Shown in pieces: positions 9,818 through 18,481 of a stretch of 64,000 bases of DNA. The DNA is taken from positions 3,162,001 through 3,226,000 of the forward strand of contig NZ_CP062231.1 in the NCBI RefSeq assembly GCF_024707525.1, written 5' to 3'. The stretch comes from Rhizobium sp. TH2. Lineage in GTDB: Bacteria; Pseudomonadota; Alphaproteobacteria; Rhizobiales; Rhizobiaceae. The position numbers and the translations under genes are program-made. The notes under the pieces are model-generated. The model saw only the letters and a list, made by a program, of their open reading frames with translations, did not search any database and had not been told where the DNA came from. Within the stretch, counting starts at the first letter, position 1. Each line of letters starts with the position of its first letter.

Positions 9818-10282
9818 TCACTTGGCATAGTCTACCGGTATGCCCTGGTCGGCCTTCATCACCTCCATGGAGATGGAGGCCGACACATCGAACAGCTCCA
9901 CCTTGCGGATGATCCGTTTATAGACCCGGTCATATTCCTCGACCCGTGGCAGCAGGATCTTCAGCAGGTAATCGAAATTGCCCGTCAGGCGGTGCGCTTC
10001 CACGACCTCGGGAATATCGGCGATCGATTGCCGGAATGTCTCGACCCAATCGTCGGAATGCCGTGTCGTCTTGATTAGCGCAAAAACCGTGGTCGGCACG
10101 CCCATCTTCTCGCGATCGAGCAATGCCACGCGCTTGACGACATAGCCCTCGTCTTCGAGACGTGAGATGCGCCGCGAACAGGCGGAAATCGAAAGCGACA
10201 CCTTGGCCGCGATCTCCGTGACCGGCAAAGCCGCGTCGCGCTGCAGCAGTTGAAGAATCTTCCGGTCGCGCTCGTCGAGCAT
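9818..10282 (-). CDS. Lrp/AsnC family transcriptional regulator
   Basis: 154 residues from the ATG at 10282, which is preceded by GGAGAG; an ATG seven codons earlier lacks a ribosome-binding site. N-terminal AsnC-type helix-turn-helix (LDERDRKILQLLQRDAALPVTEIAAKVSLSISACSRRISRLEDEGYV) and C-terminal RAM ligand-binding domain (VVEAHRLTGNFDYLLKI). Such proteins form octamers that respond to amino acids. It is divergent from an aspartate/glutamate racemase gene, which is its likely target along with itself. Confidence 0.9.
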   Translation of the reverse strand: MLDERDRKILQLLQRDAALPVTEIAAKVSLSISACSRRISRLEDEGYVVKRVALLDREKMGVPTTVFALIKTTRHSDDWVETFRQSIADIPEVVEAHRLTGNFDYLLKILLPRVEEYDRVYKRIIRKVELFDVSASISMEVMKADQGIPVDYAK

Positions 10283-10310
10283 AGCTCTCTCCACAAACAT
10301 CAAAAAAAAC

Positions 10311-10332
10311 GCGCTATTCGCTCATATAGCGC
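10311..10332. promoter_or_regulatory. Dyad between lrp-type gene and racemase, candidate operator
   Basis: GCGCTAT at 10311-10317 and ATAGCGC at 10326-10332 form a perfect 7-bp inverted repeat with an 8-base spacer, 29 bases upstream of the Lrp-type start codon and about 100 bases before the racemase gene. The following stretch to 10400 is A/T-rich, as expected for Lrp-type binding and promoters. Confidence 0.45.
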
Positions 10333-10434
10333 GCTTCATTTGCTGATTTTATGTGTCTCAAGCAATTATTGCAAACAAATACGACGTTTTTCATGCGAGA
10401 TTGGAACCATCAAATTCGCACCGGGAAGACACAT

Positions 10435-11160
10435 ATGAAAACGATCGGCTTGATCGGCGGCATGAGCTTCGAAAGCACCGCCGTCTATTACGACCTCCTC
10501 AACAACATGGCACGCGATCGCTTCGGTGGCCTGGCCTCGGCCGAGATCCTGCTGCATTCGGTGAATTTCGCCGACATTGTCGCGCTCCAGCAGTCCGGAC
10601 GATGGGACGAAGCCGGCAAGCGCCTGTCGGCGATCGCGGCGAACCTCGAGAAAGCCGGCGCCGATTGCGTCCTGATCTGCACCAACACCATGCACAAGAT
10701 CGCCGGTCAGGTGCAGGCCGCCATATCTGTGCCGCTCGTCGATATCATCGACGAAACGGCGACAGCACTGAAGGCGCGCGGCTGCAAGCGCCCTCTCCTG
10801 CTGGCTACCCGCTATACGATGGAAGACGGCTTCTATCATGCGCAGATGTCAAGCTATGGCATCGAGGTCATGACATCGGAAAAGGCGGGCCGCGACCGCA
10901 TCCATTCGATCATCTTCGACGAACTCTGCAAGGGCAAGGTGCTCGACAGTTCGCGTGCCGAAATGCTCGCGATCATCGACGCGGCAAGATCGACCGGCGC
11001 CGACAGCATCATCCTCGGCTGCACCGAGATCTGCCTCCTGCTCGATCCCAACCACCTGCCGCTCCCCGGCGTGGATTCGACGCTCGTCCATTGCCAGGCC
11101 GCCAGCGAGTTTGCCTTCACCGACGACACGGCATTGGACGGCGTCAGGAAATATGCATAA
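10435..11160 (+). CDS. Aspartate/glutamate racemase family protein
   Basis: 241 residues from the ATG at 10435, preceded by GGGAAG; the frame is open upstream but without a better start. The start TIGLIGGMSFEST and the two catalytic cysteine motifs CTNTMHK (about residue 82) and GCTEIC (about residue 195) are those of the PLP-independent Asp/Glu racemase superfamily, closest in pattern to the YgeA-like broad-specificity amino acid racemases. Divergent from an Lrp-type regulator, which fits control by an amino acid. Exact substrate is not decided by sequence. Confidence 0.87.
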   Translation: MKTIGLIGGMSFESTAVYYDLLNNMARDRFGGLASAEILLHSVNFADIVALQQSGRWDEAGKRLSAIAANLEKAGADCVLICTNTMHKIAGQVQAAISVPLVDIIDETATALKARGCKRPLLLATRYTMEDGFYHAQMSSYGIEVMTSEKAGRDRIHSIIFDELCKGKVLDSSRAEMLAIIDAARSTGADSIILGCTEICLLLDPNHLPLPGVDSTLVHCQAASEFAFTDDTALDGVRKYA

Positions 11161-11168
11161 TCCCCACT

Positions 11169-11312
11169 AGGACTGATCGACATTCAGCTTAGGCCGAGGC
11201 GAAAATGGTGGTTTTCGAGAACCGGAGCGGAGCGTACTTAAGGTACGTGAGCACCGGAAGCGCAGAAAATCGCCATTTGCAGACCGGCATCAGCTGAATG
11301 ACGATCGGTCCT
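11169..11312. repeat. 144-bp inverted-repeat element (MITE-like)
   Basis: The ends form an imperfect 21-bp inverted repeat, 11169-11189 and 11292-11312, with 19 of 21 positions matching (core CATTCAGCT / AGCTGAATG). The interior has a second symmetry around GCGTACTTAAGGTACGT near 11234-11250. It sits between the racemase and the DUF4087 gene and codes for nothing. It resembles the short palindromic intergenic elements of rhizobial genomes; no family name can be assigned without a search. Confidence 0.65.
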
Positions 11313-11330
11313 AAACCGGGGGAGAATTGC

Positions 11331-11690
11331 ATGAAACGACTGGCTCTGATTTCCGCCTGCGCGTTGATCGCGCTGGCGCCGCTCGCCGCCACGGCTGCCG
11401 AGAACCGCTGCGGCTGGGTCCAGAACCCGACGCCCGGCAATTGGTGGCTGACCGATGGTGACGGTCAATGGACGATCATGACGCAGGGAAGCTACGAGGC
11501 TCCGGGCATGGAGCATATCGGCGACATCTCGGCCGGAGACTATATCGCCACCAACGGCAATTACGGCTATGCCTGTGGCTGCATGCAGGTCGATACCGAC
11601 GGACAGGGCACGATCCTGCAGATCAATTCGTTCCGTCAATTGTCCATCGGCAAATGCGAAAACGACGAGGCGCTTCCGGCCCCGAACTGA
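11331..11690 (+). CDS. DUF4087 family secreted protein
   Basis: 119 residues. Start at 11331 because GGGGGAGA precedes it and it begins a signal peptide (KRLALISACALIALAPLAATAAE). The mature part has the Cys-Gly-Trp, NPTPGNWWLTDGDGQW and YGYACGCMQV features of DUF4087, with conserved cysteines probably in disulfides. Function unknown; periplasmic location predicted. Its 3' end overlaps the convergent GyrI-like gene by 55 bases. Confidence 0.75.
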   Translation: MKRLALISACALIALAPLAATAAENRCGWVQNPTPGNWWLTDGDGQWTIMTQGSYEAPGMEHIGDISAGDYIATNGNYGYACGCMQVDTDGQGTILQINSFRQLSIGKCENDEALPAPN

Positions 11691-12217
11691 GCCGGCTCGT
11701 CGGTAGCATGTTGCTCCGCTACGGATCGTACCATGATGGCGACCTCGGTACGGAACTGCTCCGGGCTGGGAACGTGCCGCTGGGTCGCGTGATAGATCTC
11801 GATCCGGCAACCATAGCCCACGCCATCAGGCGTTTCGACCGTATCCCACTCGACGCCATTATGGTGGGCCCAGCCGTTGAGCATCGCATTGACCTCCCTA
11901 AGCTTTTCGAAGGGACCGGTCCATTCCATCGACATAAAGGTGCCGGAGGGCAGCATGCTCGCGCGCACGGGGCCGCCGCCGGTATGGAGACGATCGGTGA
12001 AATATCCGAACTCCATGTCCAGCCCACCATCACGATCGACCGCCATGTATCGCATGAAGCCGGGACCGACACCGGTGATCCCGCGTGCCGCAACGAAATC
12101 CCTTAATTCGCCATAGAACAGGATCGCCTGTTTGGCCAGGTTCCGACGCGAAAGCCGGGACCGGATGTAAAGATACGGTTGTTTCTTGCGACGCACTTTC
12201 GCAGGCAAAGTCAGCAT
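11636..12217 (-). CDS. GyrI-like small-molecule-binding domain protein
   Basis: 193 residues. The order YLYIRSRLSRRNLAKQAILFYGELRDFVAARGI, then FMRYMAVDRDGGLDMEFGYF, SMEWTGPFEKLREVNAMLNGW and CRIEIYH fits the GyrI-like/AraC effector-binding (SOUL-like) fold, here without a DNA-binding domain. Such stand-alone proteins bind hydrophobic or cationic small molecules. The tail beyond about residue 165 runs into the convergent DUF4087 gene and is probably not conserved. Ribosome-binding site is weak, so the start is approximate. Confidence 0.72.
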   Translation of the reverse strand: MLTLPAKVRRKKQPYLYIRSRLSRRNLAKQAILFYGELRDFVAARGITGVGPGFMRYMAVDRDGGLDMEFGYFTDRLHTGGGPVRASMLPSGTFMSMEWTGPFEKLREVNAMLNGWAHHNGVEWDTVETPDGVGYGCRIEIYHATQRHVPSPEQFRTEVAIMVRSVAEQHATDEPAQFGAGSASSFSHLPMDN

Positions 12218-12343
12218 AACGGCGCCCCATTCGCGATCTAATCAGTCTATGGTAATCAGAAAATTGTGATCTTTGATCATATTTATGTACTATCGCACTC
12301 AACAAAAGAAAAGACCCAAAGATGGACTTATCCAAGGGCTATT

Positions 12344-13567
12344 TTATCGCTTGATCCAATCGCGTTCCTTAAGGCCGGTGGCCGAGAACGGATCGAGCAT
12401 CGTACCCGAAACGAGCGATGCCAGAAAGCGCGGCGCGGGCGGTATCCGGGCCACCGTGGAGACGACCTGGTCGCGTATAAACGACAGCGCGCGTGAATCG
12501 CCCTGATAGAACGGTGTGAACATGCGCGAGAAAAGCTGGAACAGACGCACATGGTTACGCCGGCCACGGCAATAGCGGTCGATGGCCTGGTCGATATTGG
12601 CCTTTGTTGCCAGCCCATGCGCCAGTGCGGCGGCATCGAGCAGTGCCATATTGGCGCCTTGCCCCAATTGCGGGCTGGTGCAATGGGCCGCATCGCCGAT
12701 GAAAACCACCCTGCCCCGCGCCGGTCGGGCGAGTGTGCGGTGTTGGTAGCGCGCGAGCGTCAGCTGTTCCCAACCGGTAATCTCCTCCAGCATGACGGAC
12801 GCCTCCGGCCAGTAGCCGCGAAGCCGGGCCTTCCATGCGTCAATCCCGTCGGCCCTGGTCCGATCCGCCTCGGCGATCTTCTGGCTCCAGAAGAAAGCGA
12901 CCTTCTCGCGGCCATCAGGCGTCAGCCTTCCTACGGGCAGCACGCCGATCATGACGCTTGCATGCTCATAGCGCTGGACAAGCGCGTTCGGCTCGTAGGG
13001 CATATCAGCCGCATCGAGCGTCGCCCAAAAGGCCCCATAGGCAAGCTCGACCGAGACGTCATCGGGACAAAGCGCATTCATCAACTGCGAACGCGAGCCG
13101 GTGGCGTCGATCGCCAGGCAATAAGGCCCTGATGTGCTGCCATCCGACAGCACCAGCACCGGCGCGCTCTCGATGTCGCGAACGCCAACGACCTGCCGGC
13201 CGGTCAGGATCGGAATGCCCTCGCGGACAAAGGCGTCATGCAGGGTCTCGAACAGGGCCGCACGCTGCACCGCCAGCCCGAAACGACCGAAAGGACCGGC
13301 TCCATAGTGAACATCGAGCACTGGCCGGCCGGTTTTCGCATCCGTGCCCCAGAGCCGGTCGATCCGGTGCCCCAGCGACATGATGCGGTCATAGAGGCCG
13401 AGGTGATGGAGGACCGTCAGCCCCGTCGGCTGCAGGATGAGACCCGAACCGACAGGCGCCGGCTCGGAAAACCGCTCGATGACCTCCACCTCATGGCCGG
13501 CGCGTGTCAGCATCAGCGCCATGGCGAGACCCGCCGGTCCCGCGCCGCATATCGCAATCTTGTTCAT
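12344..13567 (-). CDS. FAD-dependent monooxygenase (PheA/TfdB class A type)
   Basis: 407 residues. FAD-binding GAGPAG at residues 8-13 in the first beta-alpha-beta unit, DATGSRS near 155, and the second FAD motif GDAAHCTSPQLGQGANMALLDA near 290. This is the class A flavoprotein hydroxylase layout (p-hydroxybenzoate hydroxylase fold), using NAD(P)H and O2. There is no diagnostic for the substrate. It lies 42 bases downstream of pdxJ on the same strand and may share its transcript, but no functional link to vitamin B6 is evident. Confidence 0.85.
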   Translation of the reverse strand: MNKIAICGAGPAGLAMALMLTRAGHEVEVIERFSEPAPVGSGLILQPTGLTVLHHLGLYDRIMSLGHRIDRLWGTDAKTGRPVLDVHYGAGPFGRFGLAVQRAALFETLHDAFVREGIPILTGRQVVGVRDIESAPVLVLSDGSTSGPYCLAIDATGSRSQLMNALCPDDVSVELAYGAFWATLDAADMPYEPNALVQRYEHASVMIGVLPVGRLTPDGREKVAFFWSQKIAEADRTRADGIDAWKARLRGYWPEASVMLEEITGWEQLTLARYQHRTLARPARGRVVFIGDAAHCTSPQLGQGANMALLDAAALAHGLATKANIDQAIDRYCRGRRNHVRLFQLFSRMFTPFYQGDSRALSFIRDQVVSTVARIPPAPRFLASLVSGTMLDPFSATGLKERDWIKR

Positions 13568-13609
13568 CTTGCCCGCATTGTTGTTCAGCTGGGCAACGCG
13601 ACAGCCCGG

Positions 13610-14362
13610 CTAGATATTCTCCCCCAATGCGCGGCGATAGCGGCGCACCGTCTCGGCCATGCCATATTCCAGCGCGTCCGCTGTCAAGCCGTGGCCGATC
13701 GAAACTTCGGCGAGTGCGGGAATGTGTCGGCAAAGCAGCGGCAGATTGGCAACGGTAAGATCATGGCCCGCATTGACTTCGAGCCCGAGCGATATCGCAT
13801 GCGCCGCGGTCTCGCCCAGCATATCAGCCCAGCGCGCGGCGCCTGCGGGATCATCGTAGCAGCCGCCATAGGGGCCGGTATAGAGCTCGATCCGGTCCGC
13901 ACCCACCGCCTTGGCGGTATCGATCTGCTCCACGCTGCTGTCGCCGTCAGCAAACAGCGAGACGCGCATGCCGGCCTTTTTCAGCCGCGCCGAGATCACA
14001 GTCAGGTGCTCGCAATTGGCTATGAAATCCCAGCCGTGATCCGATGTCGCCTGCGCCGGGTCATCCGGCACCAAGGTGACTTGGTCCGGCTTGTGGGTCT
14101 CGACCAGTTCAAGGAAATCCTCCGACGGATAACCCTCGATATTGAATTCGCAACCGGGGAAATCCTCGGAGATCAATGCCCGCAACTCAGGCACGTCGGT
14201 GAAGCGCACATGCCGCTCGTCCGGCCTCGGATGCACCGTCAGTCCCGCCGCCCCCGCTTCGAGCGCGATACGCCCGAAACCCACCACACTTGGCCATGGC
14301 AGTTCACGGCGGTTCCTGAGCATCGCGATGGCATTGAGGTTCACGGAGAGATGGGCAGTCAT
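13610..14362 (-). CDS. pdxJ: Pyridoxine 5'-phosphate synthase
   Basis: 250 residues, the normal length. Condenses 1-deoxy-D-xylulose 5-phosphate with 3-amino-1-hydroxyacetone 1-phosphate to pyridoxine 5'-phosphate in the DXP-dependent B6 pathway. Family signatures are present: [13 protein letters not shown] at the N-terminus, [35 protein letters not shown] and a final [12 protein letters not shown]. Upstream is a long intergenic space, so it probably has its own promoter. Confidence 0.96.
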   Translation of the reverse strand: MTAHLSVNLNAIAMLRNRRELPWPSVVGFGRIALEAGAAGLTVHPRPDERHVRFTDVPELRALISEDFPGCEFNIEGYPSEDFLELVETHKPDQVTLVPDDPAQATSDHGWDFIANCEHLTVISARLKKAGMRVSLFADGDSSVEQIDTAKAVGADRIELYTGPYGGCYDDPAGAARWADMLGETAAHAISLGLEVNAGHDLTVANLPLLCRHIPALAEVSIGHGLTADALEYGMAETVRRYRRALGENI

Positions 14363-14822
14363 GGGCGGGTCCGGTCCTGAAGTGTTGCAAGATCAGTACC
14401 GCATCGAATTCATGGCCGCCACCGACATTTCGTGAAGCATCGATTGAATTGATTGATGGTTTCCGCGGACCATGCCGCAACCGTCGCGTGAAACTGATGT
14501 CAGGCTTTCCCTGACCCTGACTTAATCGGCTCAAGCCGGACAAGAATTAAGGATTTCGCGATTTCCGGATTCGCGTATAAGGTTAACCGTGCCCGAAGCC
14601 GGGAGGCCCGCCGCATTCCTCAGGGATTGCAGGTGGTTCGGATCGGGCAGCCGAAAATGCCGGTCAACGGCTTAGGGATATCTCAACGAGCGTCGGCAAT
14701 ACGGCGCCAAAGTCATCAGCAGCAGTGTCACTCGGGTTCTCCGAGAACCCTCTTGCATGTCCCTAAGTACGCGGCGTTACGCGGTGACTGCAGGTTGGAG
14801 CGATTTGAGGGGCGCGACTGGC
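14363..14822. other. Intergenic region with a 17-bp dyad upstream of the MerR-LuxR gene
   Basis: About 460 bases without a convincing gene. The only clear structure is GGGTTCTC-C-GAGAACCC at 14734-14750, a perfect 8-bp dyad with a single central base, 73 bases before the chosen start of the next gene. The one-base centre argues for a protein-binding site rather than a hairpin. Promoters for pdxJ (leftward) and the regulator (rightward) must lie here; none is obvious. Confidence 0.5.
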
Positions 14823-15506
14823 ATGCACGCACACTACAGGCCTTATGGTAACGACGCTGAAAACAAGGGAAGCACGCAATTCTTCCCCGCCATTCCATTA
14901 CCGCAAAAACTCCCCAGCAAACCGGTTGCCATCGCTGATATGGCGAACATATTCGGGGTTACGCACCGTACGTTGCATTTCTACGAAGAAAAAAAGCTGC
15001 TGCAGGCCGATCGTATCGGGGCGATGCGTATCTACGGCCCGCATCAGATCATGGTCATGGCGCTGATCAATCTCTGCCGCGAAACCGGCATGGCGATCGT
15101 CCAGATCCAGGAACTGCTGTCCGAACTGGCCGAGACGACCTCACAGCACGAAGCCGACAAACTGTTCCGCGATGCGATGCTGGCCCAGAGGCGCGAACTG
15201 ATCAGCAGCGAATCCCTGATCCGCCGGCAAATGCAGCAGATCAGCGAAATCCTCGATCACGAAAGCCCCGATAGCGACGATAGCAGCGACAACCTGGCCG
15301 CGCGGACGCCCTTCCTCACCGAGTTCGAACTGCATTGTCTCCGCCTGATGTCGGAAGGCTACACGCCGCTCAGGATCAGCAACGCCACCGGCCGTGGCAT
15401 CGACGACATCCTGACCGTCGAAAACGCCATCATCCGCAAATTCGGCTCCACCAACCGCTTCCAGGCAGTGGCAAAGGCCGTGCTGCTGGGGCTGATCGGG
15501 GATTGA
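14823..15506 (+). CDS. Transcriptional regulator with MerR N-terminus and LuxR-type C-terminus
   Basis: 227 residues from the ATG at 14823 (GAGGGG about ten bases upstream); an ATG at 14757 would add 22 residues but has no ribosome-binding site. Residues about 35-100 are a MerR-type winged helix (VAIADMANIFGVTHRTLHFYEEKKLL, then RIYGPHQIMVMALI). Residues about 165-225 look like a LuxR/FixJ helix-turn-helix (LTEFELHCLRLMSEGYTPLRISNATGRGIDDILTVENAIIRKFG, TNRFQAVAKAVLLGLI), though the middle helix is divergent. Two DNA-binding modules in one small protein is unusual. No cysteine or ligand domain is evident. Confidence 0.7.
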   Translation: MHAHYRPYGNDAENKGSTQFFPAIPLPQKLPSKPVAIADMANIFGVTHRTLHFYEEKKLLQADRIGAMRIYGPHQIMVMALINLCRETGMAIVQIQELLSELAETTSQHEADKLFRDAMLAQRRELISSESLIRRQMQQISEILDHESPDSDDSSDNLAARTPFLTEFELHCLRLMSEGYTPLRISNATGRGIDDILTVENAIIRKFGSTNRFQAVAKAVLLGLIGD

Positions 15507-15530
15507 TTGCGGCGTCACCTTCGGTGATCG

Positions 15531-16658
15531 TCACTTGACGATCGTAATCGTCTCCGCCGCCCGCGTGATCGCCGTGTAGAGCCAGCGTTCCCGCGTCTCG
15601 CGAAAAGCCCAGCCCTCGTCGAACAGCACGACATTGTTCCACTGCGAACCCTGCGCCTTGTGCACGGTCAGCGCATAGCCGTAGTCGAATTCGTCGTAGC
15701 GCTTGCGCATGTTCCAGGGGATCTCGCCATCGACCTCCTCGAAGGCGGCCTTGAGCAGCTTGATCTTGGCCGCCCCGCGATCCATGTCGTCGTCTTCAGG
15801 CCGCACCAGCAGATTGATGCCCGGCTTGGTGGTTTCACGCGAAGCCGACATCACCTGCCACAGCGAGCCGTTGAGCAGGCCCTTGACCTGGTCGTTCCTG
15901 AGGCAGACCAGCTTATCACCGGCGGCCGGATAGCTGTTGGGAAAACCCTTGAGCTCGCGAAGCCGCTGATTGTAGCGCTTGCGCGTCTTGTTGGTGCCGA
16001 CGAGAACCTGGTCGGCACCGAGCACCAGTTCCTGGCTCACGCCGTCGCGGCCGATGATCTGCGCCGTGCCGTAGTCGCCATGCATGAGCTCCTTGCCCTC
16101 GCGCACCTGCATGGCAAGCTGGATGATCGGGTTGTCGCGCGCCTGGCGGTGGATCTCGGTGAGCAGATAGTCGGGCTCGTGCTCGGTAAAAAAGCCGCCG
16201 CCGGACACGGGCGGCAACTGGCCGGGATCGCCGAGCACCAGCACCTTGGTGCCGAAGCTCAACAGGTCCTTGCCGAGCGCTTCGTCCACCATCGAGCATT
16301 CGTCGATGACGATCAGCTTGGCCTTGGCGACCGGGCTTTGCCGGTTGATCGAGAACATCGGCGACATCGAGGTCTTGCCGGTCACCTCGTCCTCGACTTC
16401 TTCCTCGCCCTTCGGCCGGTAGATCAGAGAATGGATCGTCCGGGCATTGGACGCGCCGCGCGAGCGCAGCACCTGCGCCGCCTTGCCGGTGAAGGCGGCA
16501 AACAGCACGTCGCCATCGACTTCGTCGGCGAAGTGTTTTGCGAGCGTCGTCTTGCCGGTGCCCGCATAGCCGAACAGCCTGAAGACCTGGCTCCGCGGCT
16601 CCTTGAGCCATCGCGAGACAGCTTTCAGCGCCTCATCCTGCTGGGTGGAAAATTGCAT
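15531..16658 (-). CDS. ATP-dependent RecD-like DNA helicase
   Basis: 375 residues. Superfamily 1B helicase motifs in order: Walker A GYAGTGKT at 30-37, motif Ia LFAAFTGKAAQVL, Walker B IVIDECSMVD, motif III VLVLGDPGQLPPV, and the UvrD-like C-terminal motifs (YALTVHKAQGSQWNNVVLFDE; LYTAITRAAETI). It is shorter than RecD or RecD2 and lacks their N-terminal domains, matching the stand-alone RecD-like helicases of rhizobia. Role in DNA repair or recombination is inferred. Convergent with the regulator ending at 15506. Confidence 0.88.
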   Translation of the reverse strand: MQFSTQQDEALKAVSRWLKEPRSQVFRLFGYAGTGKTTLAKHFADEVDGDVLFAAFTGKAAQVLRSRGASNARTIHSLIYRPKGEEEVEDEVTGKTSMSPMFSINRQSPVAKAKLIVIDECSMVDEALGKDLLSFGTKVLVLGDPGQLPPVSGGGFFTEHEPDYLLTEIHRQARDNPIIQLAMQVREGKELMHGDYGTAQIIGRDGVSQELVLGADQVLVGTNKTRKRYNQRLRELKGFPNSYPAAGDKLVCLRNDQVKGLLNGSLWQVMSASRETTKPGINLLVRPEDDDMDRGAAKIKLLKAAFEEVDGEIPWNMRKRYDEFDYGYALTVHKAQGSQWNNVVLFDEGWAFRETRERWLYTAITRAAETITIVK

Positions 16659-16738
16659 GGCGCGACTTGGCAGGATTCGGGTTGATCGGGCAAGCGGAAT
16701 TCACGCTGGCGACGGATCGGCGCCCAGAACGGTCGGCT

Positions 16739-17221
16739 TCACACATCGATATCACGGCTTGGCGAACGGTTGCGCTCGAGATCAACGCCGCCGGGAAAAG
16801 AACGAAGAAGTTCGACAAAGGATTCTTTCTTCAGAACTGTGAACACCGCCACCTTGTTTCCCACCGGATCCCTGAGATACGCCACATAGAAGGTGTCGCT
16901 GTAGTAGCTGCGCGTGCCCGGCCCGCCTTCGTCGGTACCTCCAGCAGCGAGCCCGGCGGCATGCAGCGCCTGCACCGTCTCCGGCTCCGCCGCCCGAAAG
17001 GCTGGCATCATGCCATTGCCCGGCGTTGCGACGCCACCATCGAAGGGCTTCATGACATAAATTGTACCCGGCCCATTGTCTGGGTCCACCACACCTTCCA
17101 GTGAATACCGGAGGTAGGTATCGTTGGTCTCCTTCTGATAGCCCAAGGGCAACAGCAGGGCGTCGTAGAAGGAGCCGGATGTTTCCAGGTCGTTCGCGCC
17201 GATCGTCACGTAGCCGAGCAT
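16739..17221 (-). CDS. VOC family protein
   Basis: 160 residues, vicinal oxygen chelate fold: MLGYVTIGANDLETSGSFYDALLLPLGY at the N-terminus and FYVAYLRDPVGNKVAVF near residue 130, the second beta-alpha-beta-beta-beta unit. Start ATG at 17221 is preceded by AAAGGAG. Such proteins are glyoxalase, dioxygenase or resistance-type enzymes, and the metal ligands cannot be assigned confidently. Followed on the same strand by nothing close; the LysE gene lies upstream. Confidence 0.8.
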   Translation of the reverse strand: MLGYVTIGANDLETSGSFYDALLLPLGYQKETNDTYLRYSLEGVVDPDNGPGTIYVMKPFDGGVATPGNGMMPAFRAAEPETVQALHAAGLAAGGTDEGGPGTRSYYSDTFYVAYLRDPVGNKVAVFTVLKKESFVELLRSFPGGVDLERNRSPSRDIDV

Positions 17222-17289
17222 TTCATTCTCCTTTCAGAGAACAAATTAAGAACATTTCTGCGCGAATTGCAAGAGGCGGTAAATACACC

Positions 17290-17883
17290 TCACTTCAACA
17301 TCGGCCACAGGCTCACCACCAGCAACACCGCCATACTGACATTGAACCATTTCAACCGCACCGGATGCGATAGCCAGTCCCGCAGCAACGCGCCGAATGC
17401 CGCCCAGCCGCCCTGACAGGGCAGTGCCAGCGCCACGAAAGTGAACGAGACGATGAGCACGCTGAACAAGGGATCGGTGGGATTGGCGAAGGCTGCCATG
17501 GAAGACACCGCCATGACCCATGCCTTCGGATTGACCCACTGGAACGCCGCCGCGGCAGCCAGCGTCATCGGCGCACCGCTCGTCTTGCCGTCGCCGAGCG
17601 AGCGCGACATGCCGATCGACCACGCGATCCACAGCAGGTAGAGGCCGCCGGCAACCTTCAGCACGAGATAAAGCGTCGGCAGTGACTGGAACAGCGCACC
17701 AAGCCCGAGGCCGACCGCGATCAAGAGACTCGCGAAACCCAGTTCGATGCCGATCATGTGCGGTATCGTCCGCCGCATGCCGAAGTTCACGCCCGAGGCC
17801 AGCAGCATCATGTTGTTCGGCCCCGGCGTAATGGAGGTCGTGAACGCGAACAGGATCAGAGACAGCAAGACTTCGGGCGACAT
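17290..17883 (-). CDS. LysE/RhtB family amino acid exporter
   Basis: 197 residues, six predicted membrane helices. The N-terminal signature TTSITPGPNNMMLLASGVNFG is diagnostic of the LysE/RhtB family, and FQWVNPKAWVMAVSS is the second conserved block. These are inner-membrane exporters of amino acids or homoserine lactone-like compounds. Substrate cannot be told from sequence. A TAGGTCA/TGACCTA dyad lies just upstream of the start. Confidence 0.9.
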   Translation of the reverse strand: MSPEVLLSLILFAFTTSITPGPNNMMLLASGVNFGMRRTIPHMIGIELGFASLLIAVGLGLGALFQSLPTLYLVLKVAGGLYLLWIAWSIGMSRSLGDGKTSGAPMTLAAAAAFQWVNPKAWVMAVSSMAAFANPTDPLFSVLIVSFTFVALALPCQGGWAAFGALLRDWLSHPVRLKWFNVSMAVLLVVSLWPMLK

Positions 17884-17894
17884 GGTTCCTCCAA

Positions 17895-17915
17895 TAGGTC
17901 AACCTAACTGACCTA
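17895..17915. promoter_or_regulatory. Dyad upstream of lysE-type gene, candidate operator
   Basis: TAGGTCA at 17895-17901 and TGACCTA at 17909-17915, perfect 7-bp arms with a 7-base spacer, 12-32 bases before the start codon at 17883. Position would block transcription or the ribosome-binding region. The regulator is not identified in the neighbourhood. Confidence 0.45.
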
Positions 17916-18106
17916 ACCTGCGCCGGTCCAATGAATAGGGGTGAAACCTCCACCACTGACTTTGATAAGACGCCGCTGACACCAGTAAATCGAGGCGGGA
18001 AATTTCATTTTTGACCCGGTTCTCGGGAATAAACCGCCACCTTCATGTTTCTCATCTCCAGGCCGGACGAGGACCCCTCGCCGCCGCCGAACATCGGGAG
18101 ATCATC

Positions 18107-18481
18107 ATGCGCATCAGAACAATCCTGCCGCTCATCTTTCTGGTCAGCGCCAGTTTCGCTTTCGCGGCCCCTGCCGTGACCACGGTCAAATCAGAGAAGG
18201 GCGACGTGCTTGCCGGCGAAAACGGCATGACGCTCTACACATTCAAGAAGGACGAGAAGGGCGAGTCCTACTGCAACGACGACTGCGCCAAGGCCTGGCC
18301 GCCCTTCATGGCCAAATCCGACGACAAACCGGATGGCGCCTACACGATCATCAAACGCGAGGATGGTTCCATGCAGTGGGCCAAAGATGGTATGCCGCTC
18401 TACTATTGGGTGAAGGACACCAAGAGCGGCGACGTAACGGGTGACGGTTTCAAGGGCGTTTGGGATGCCGCAAGGCCATAG
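18107..18481 (+). CDS. Secreted COG4315-type protein (Yx(FWY)xxD repeats)
   Basis: 124 residues. The ATG at 18107 has CGGGAG seven bases upstream and starts a signal peptide (RIRTILPLIFLVSASFAFAAP). The mature part carries the repeated motif of this family, MTLYTFKKDEKGESYCNDDCAKAWPPF and MPLYYWVKDTKSGD, with a CxxxC pair. The family is periplasmic and of unknown function. It is the first gene of an operon with an ECF sigma factor and anti-sigma, so it may be part of, or output of, an envelope stress response. Confidence 0.8.
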   Translation: MRIRTILPLIFLVSASFAFAAPAVTTVKSEKGDVLAGENGMTLYTFKKDEKGESYCNDDCAKAWPPFMAKSDDKPDGAYTIIKREDGSMQWAKDGMPLYYWVKDTKSGDVTGDGFKGVWDAARP

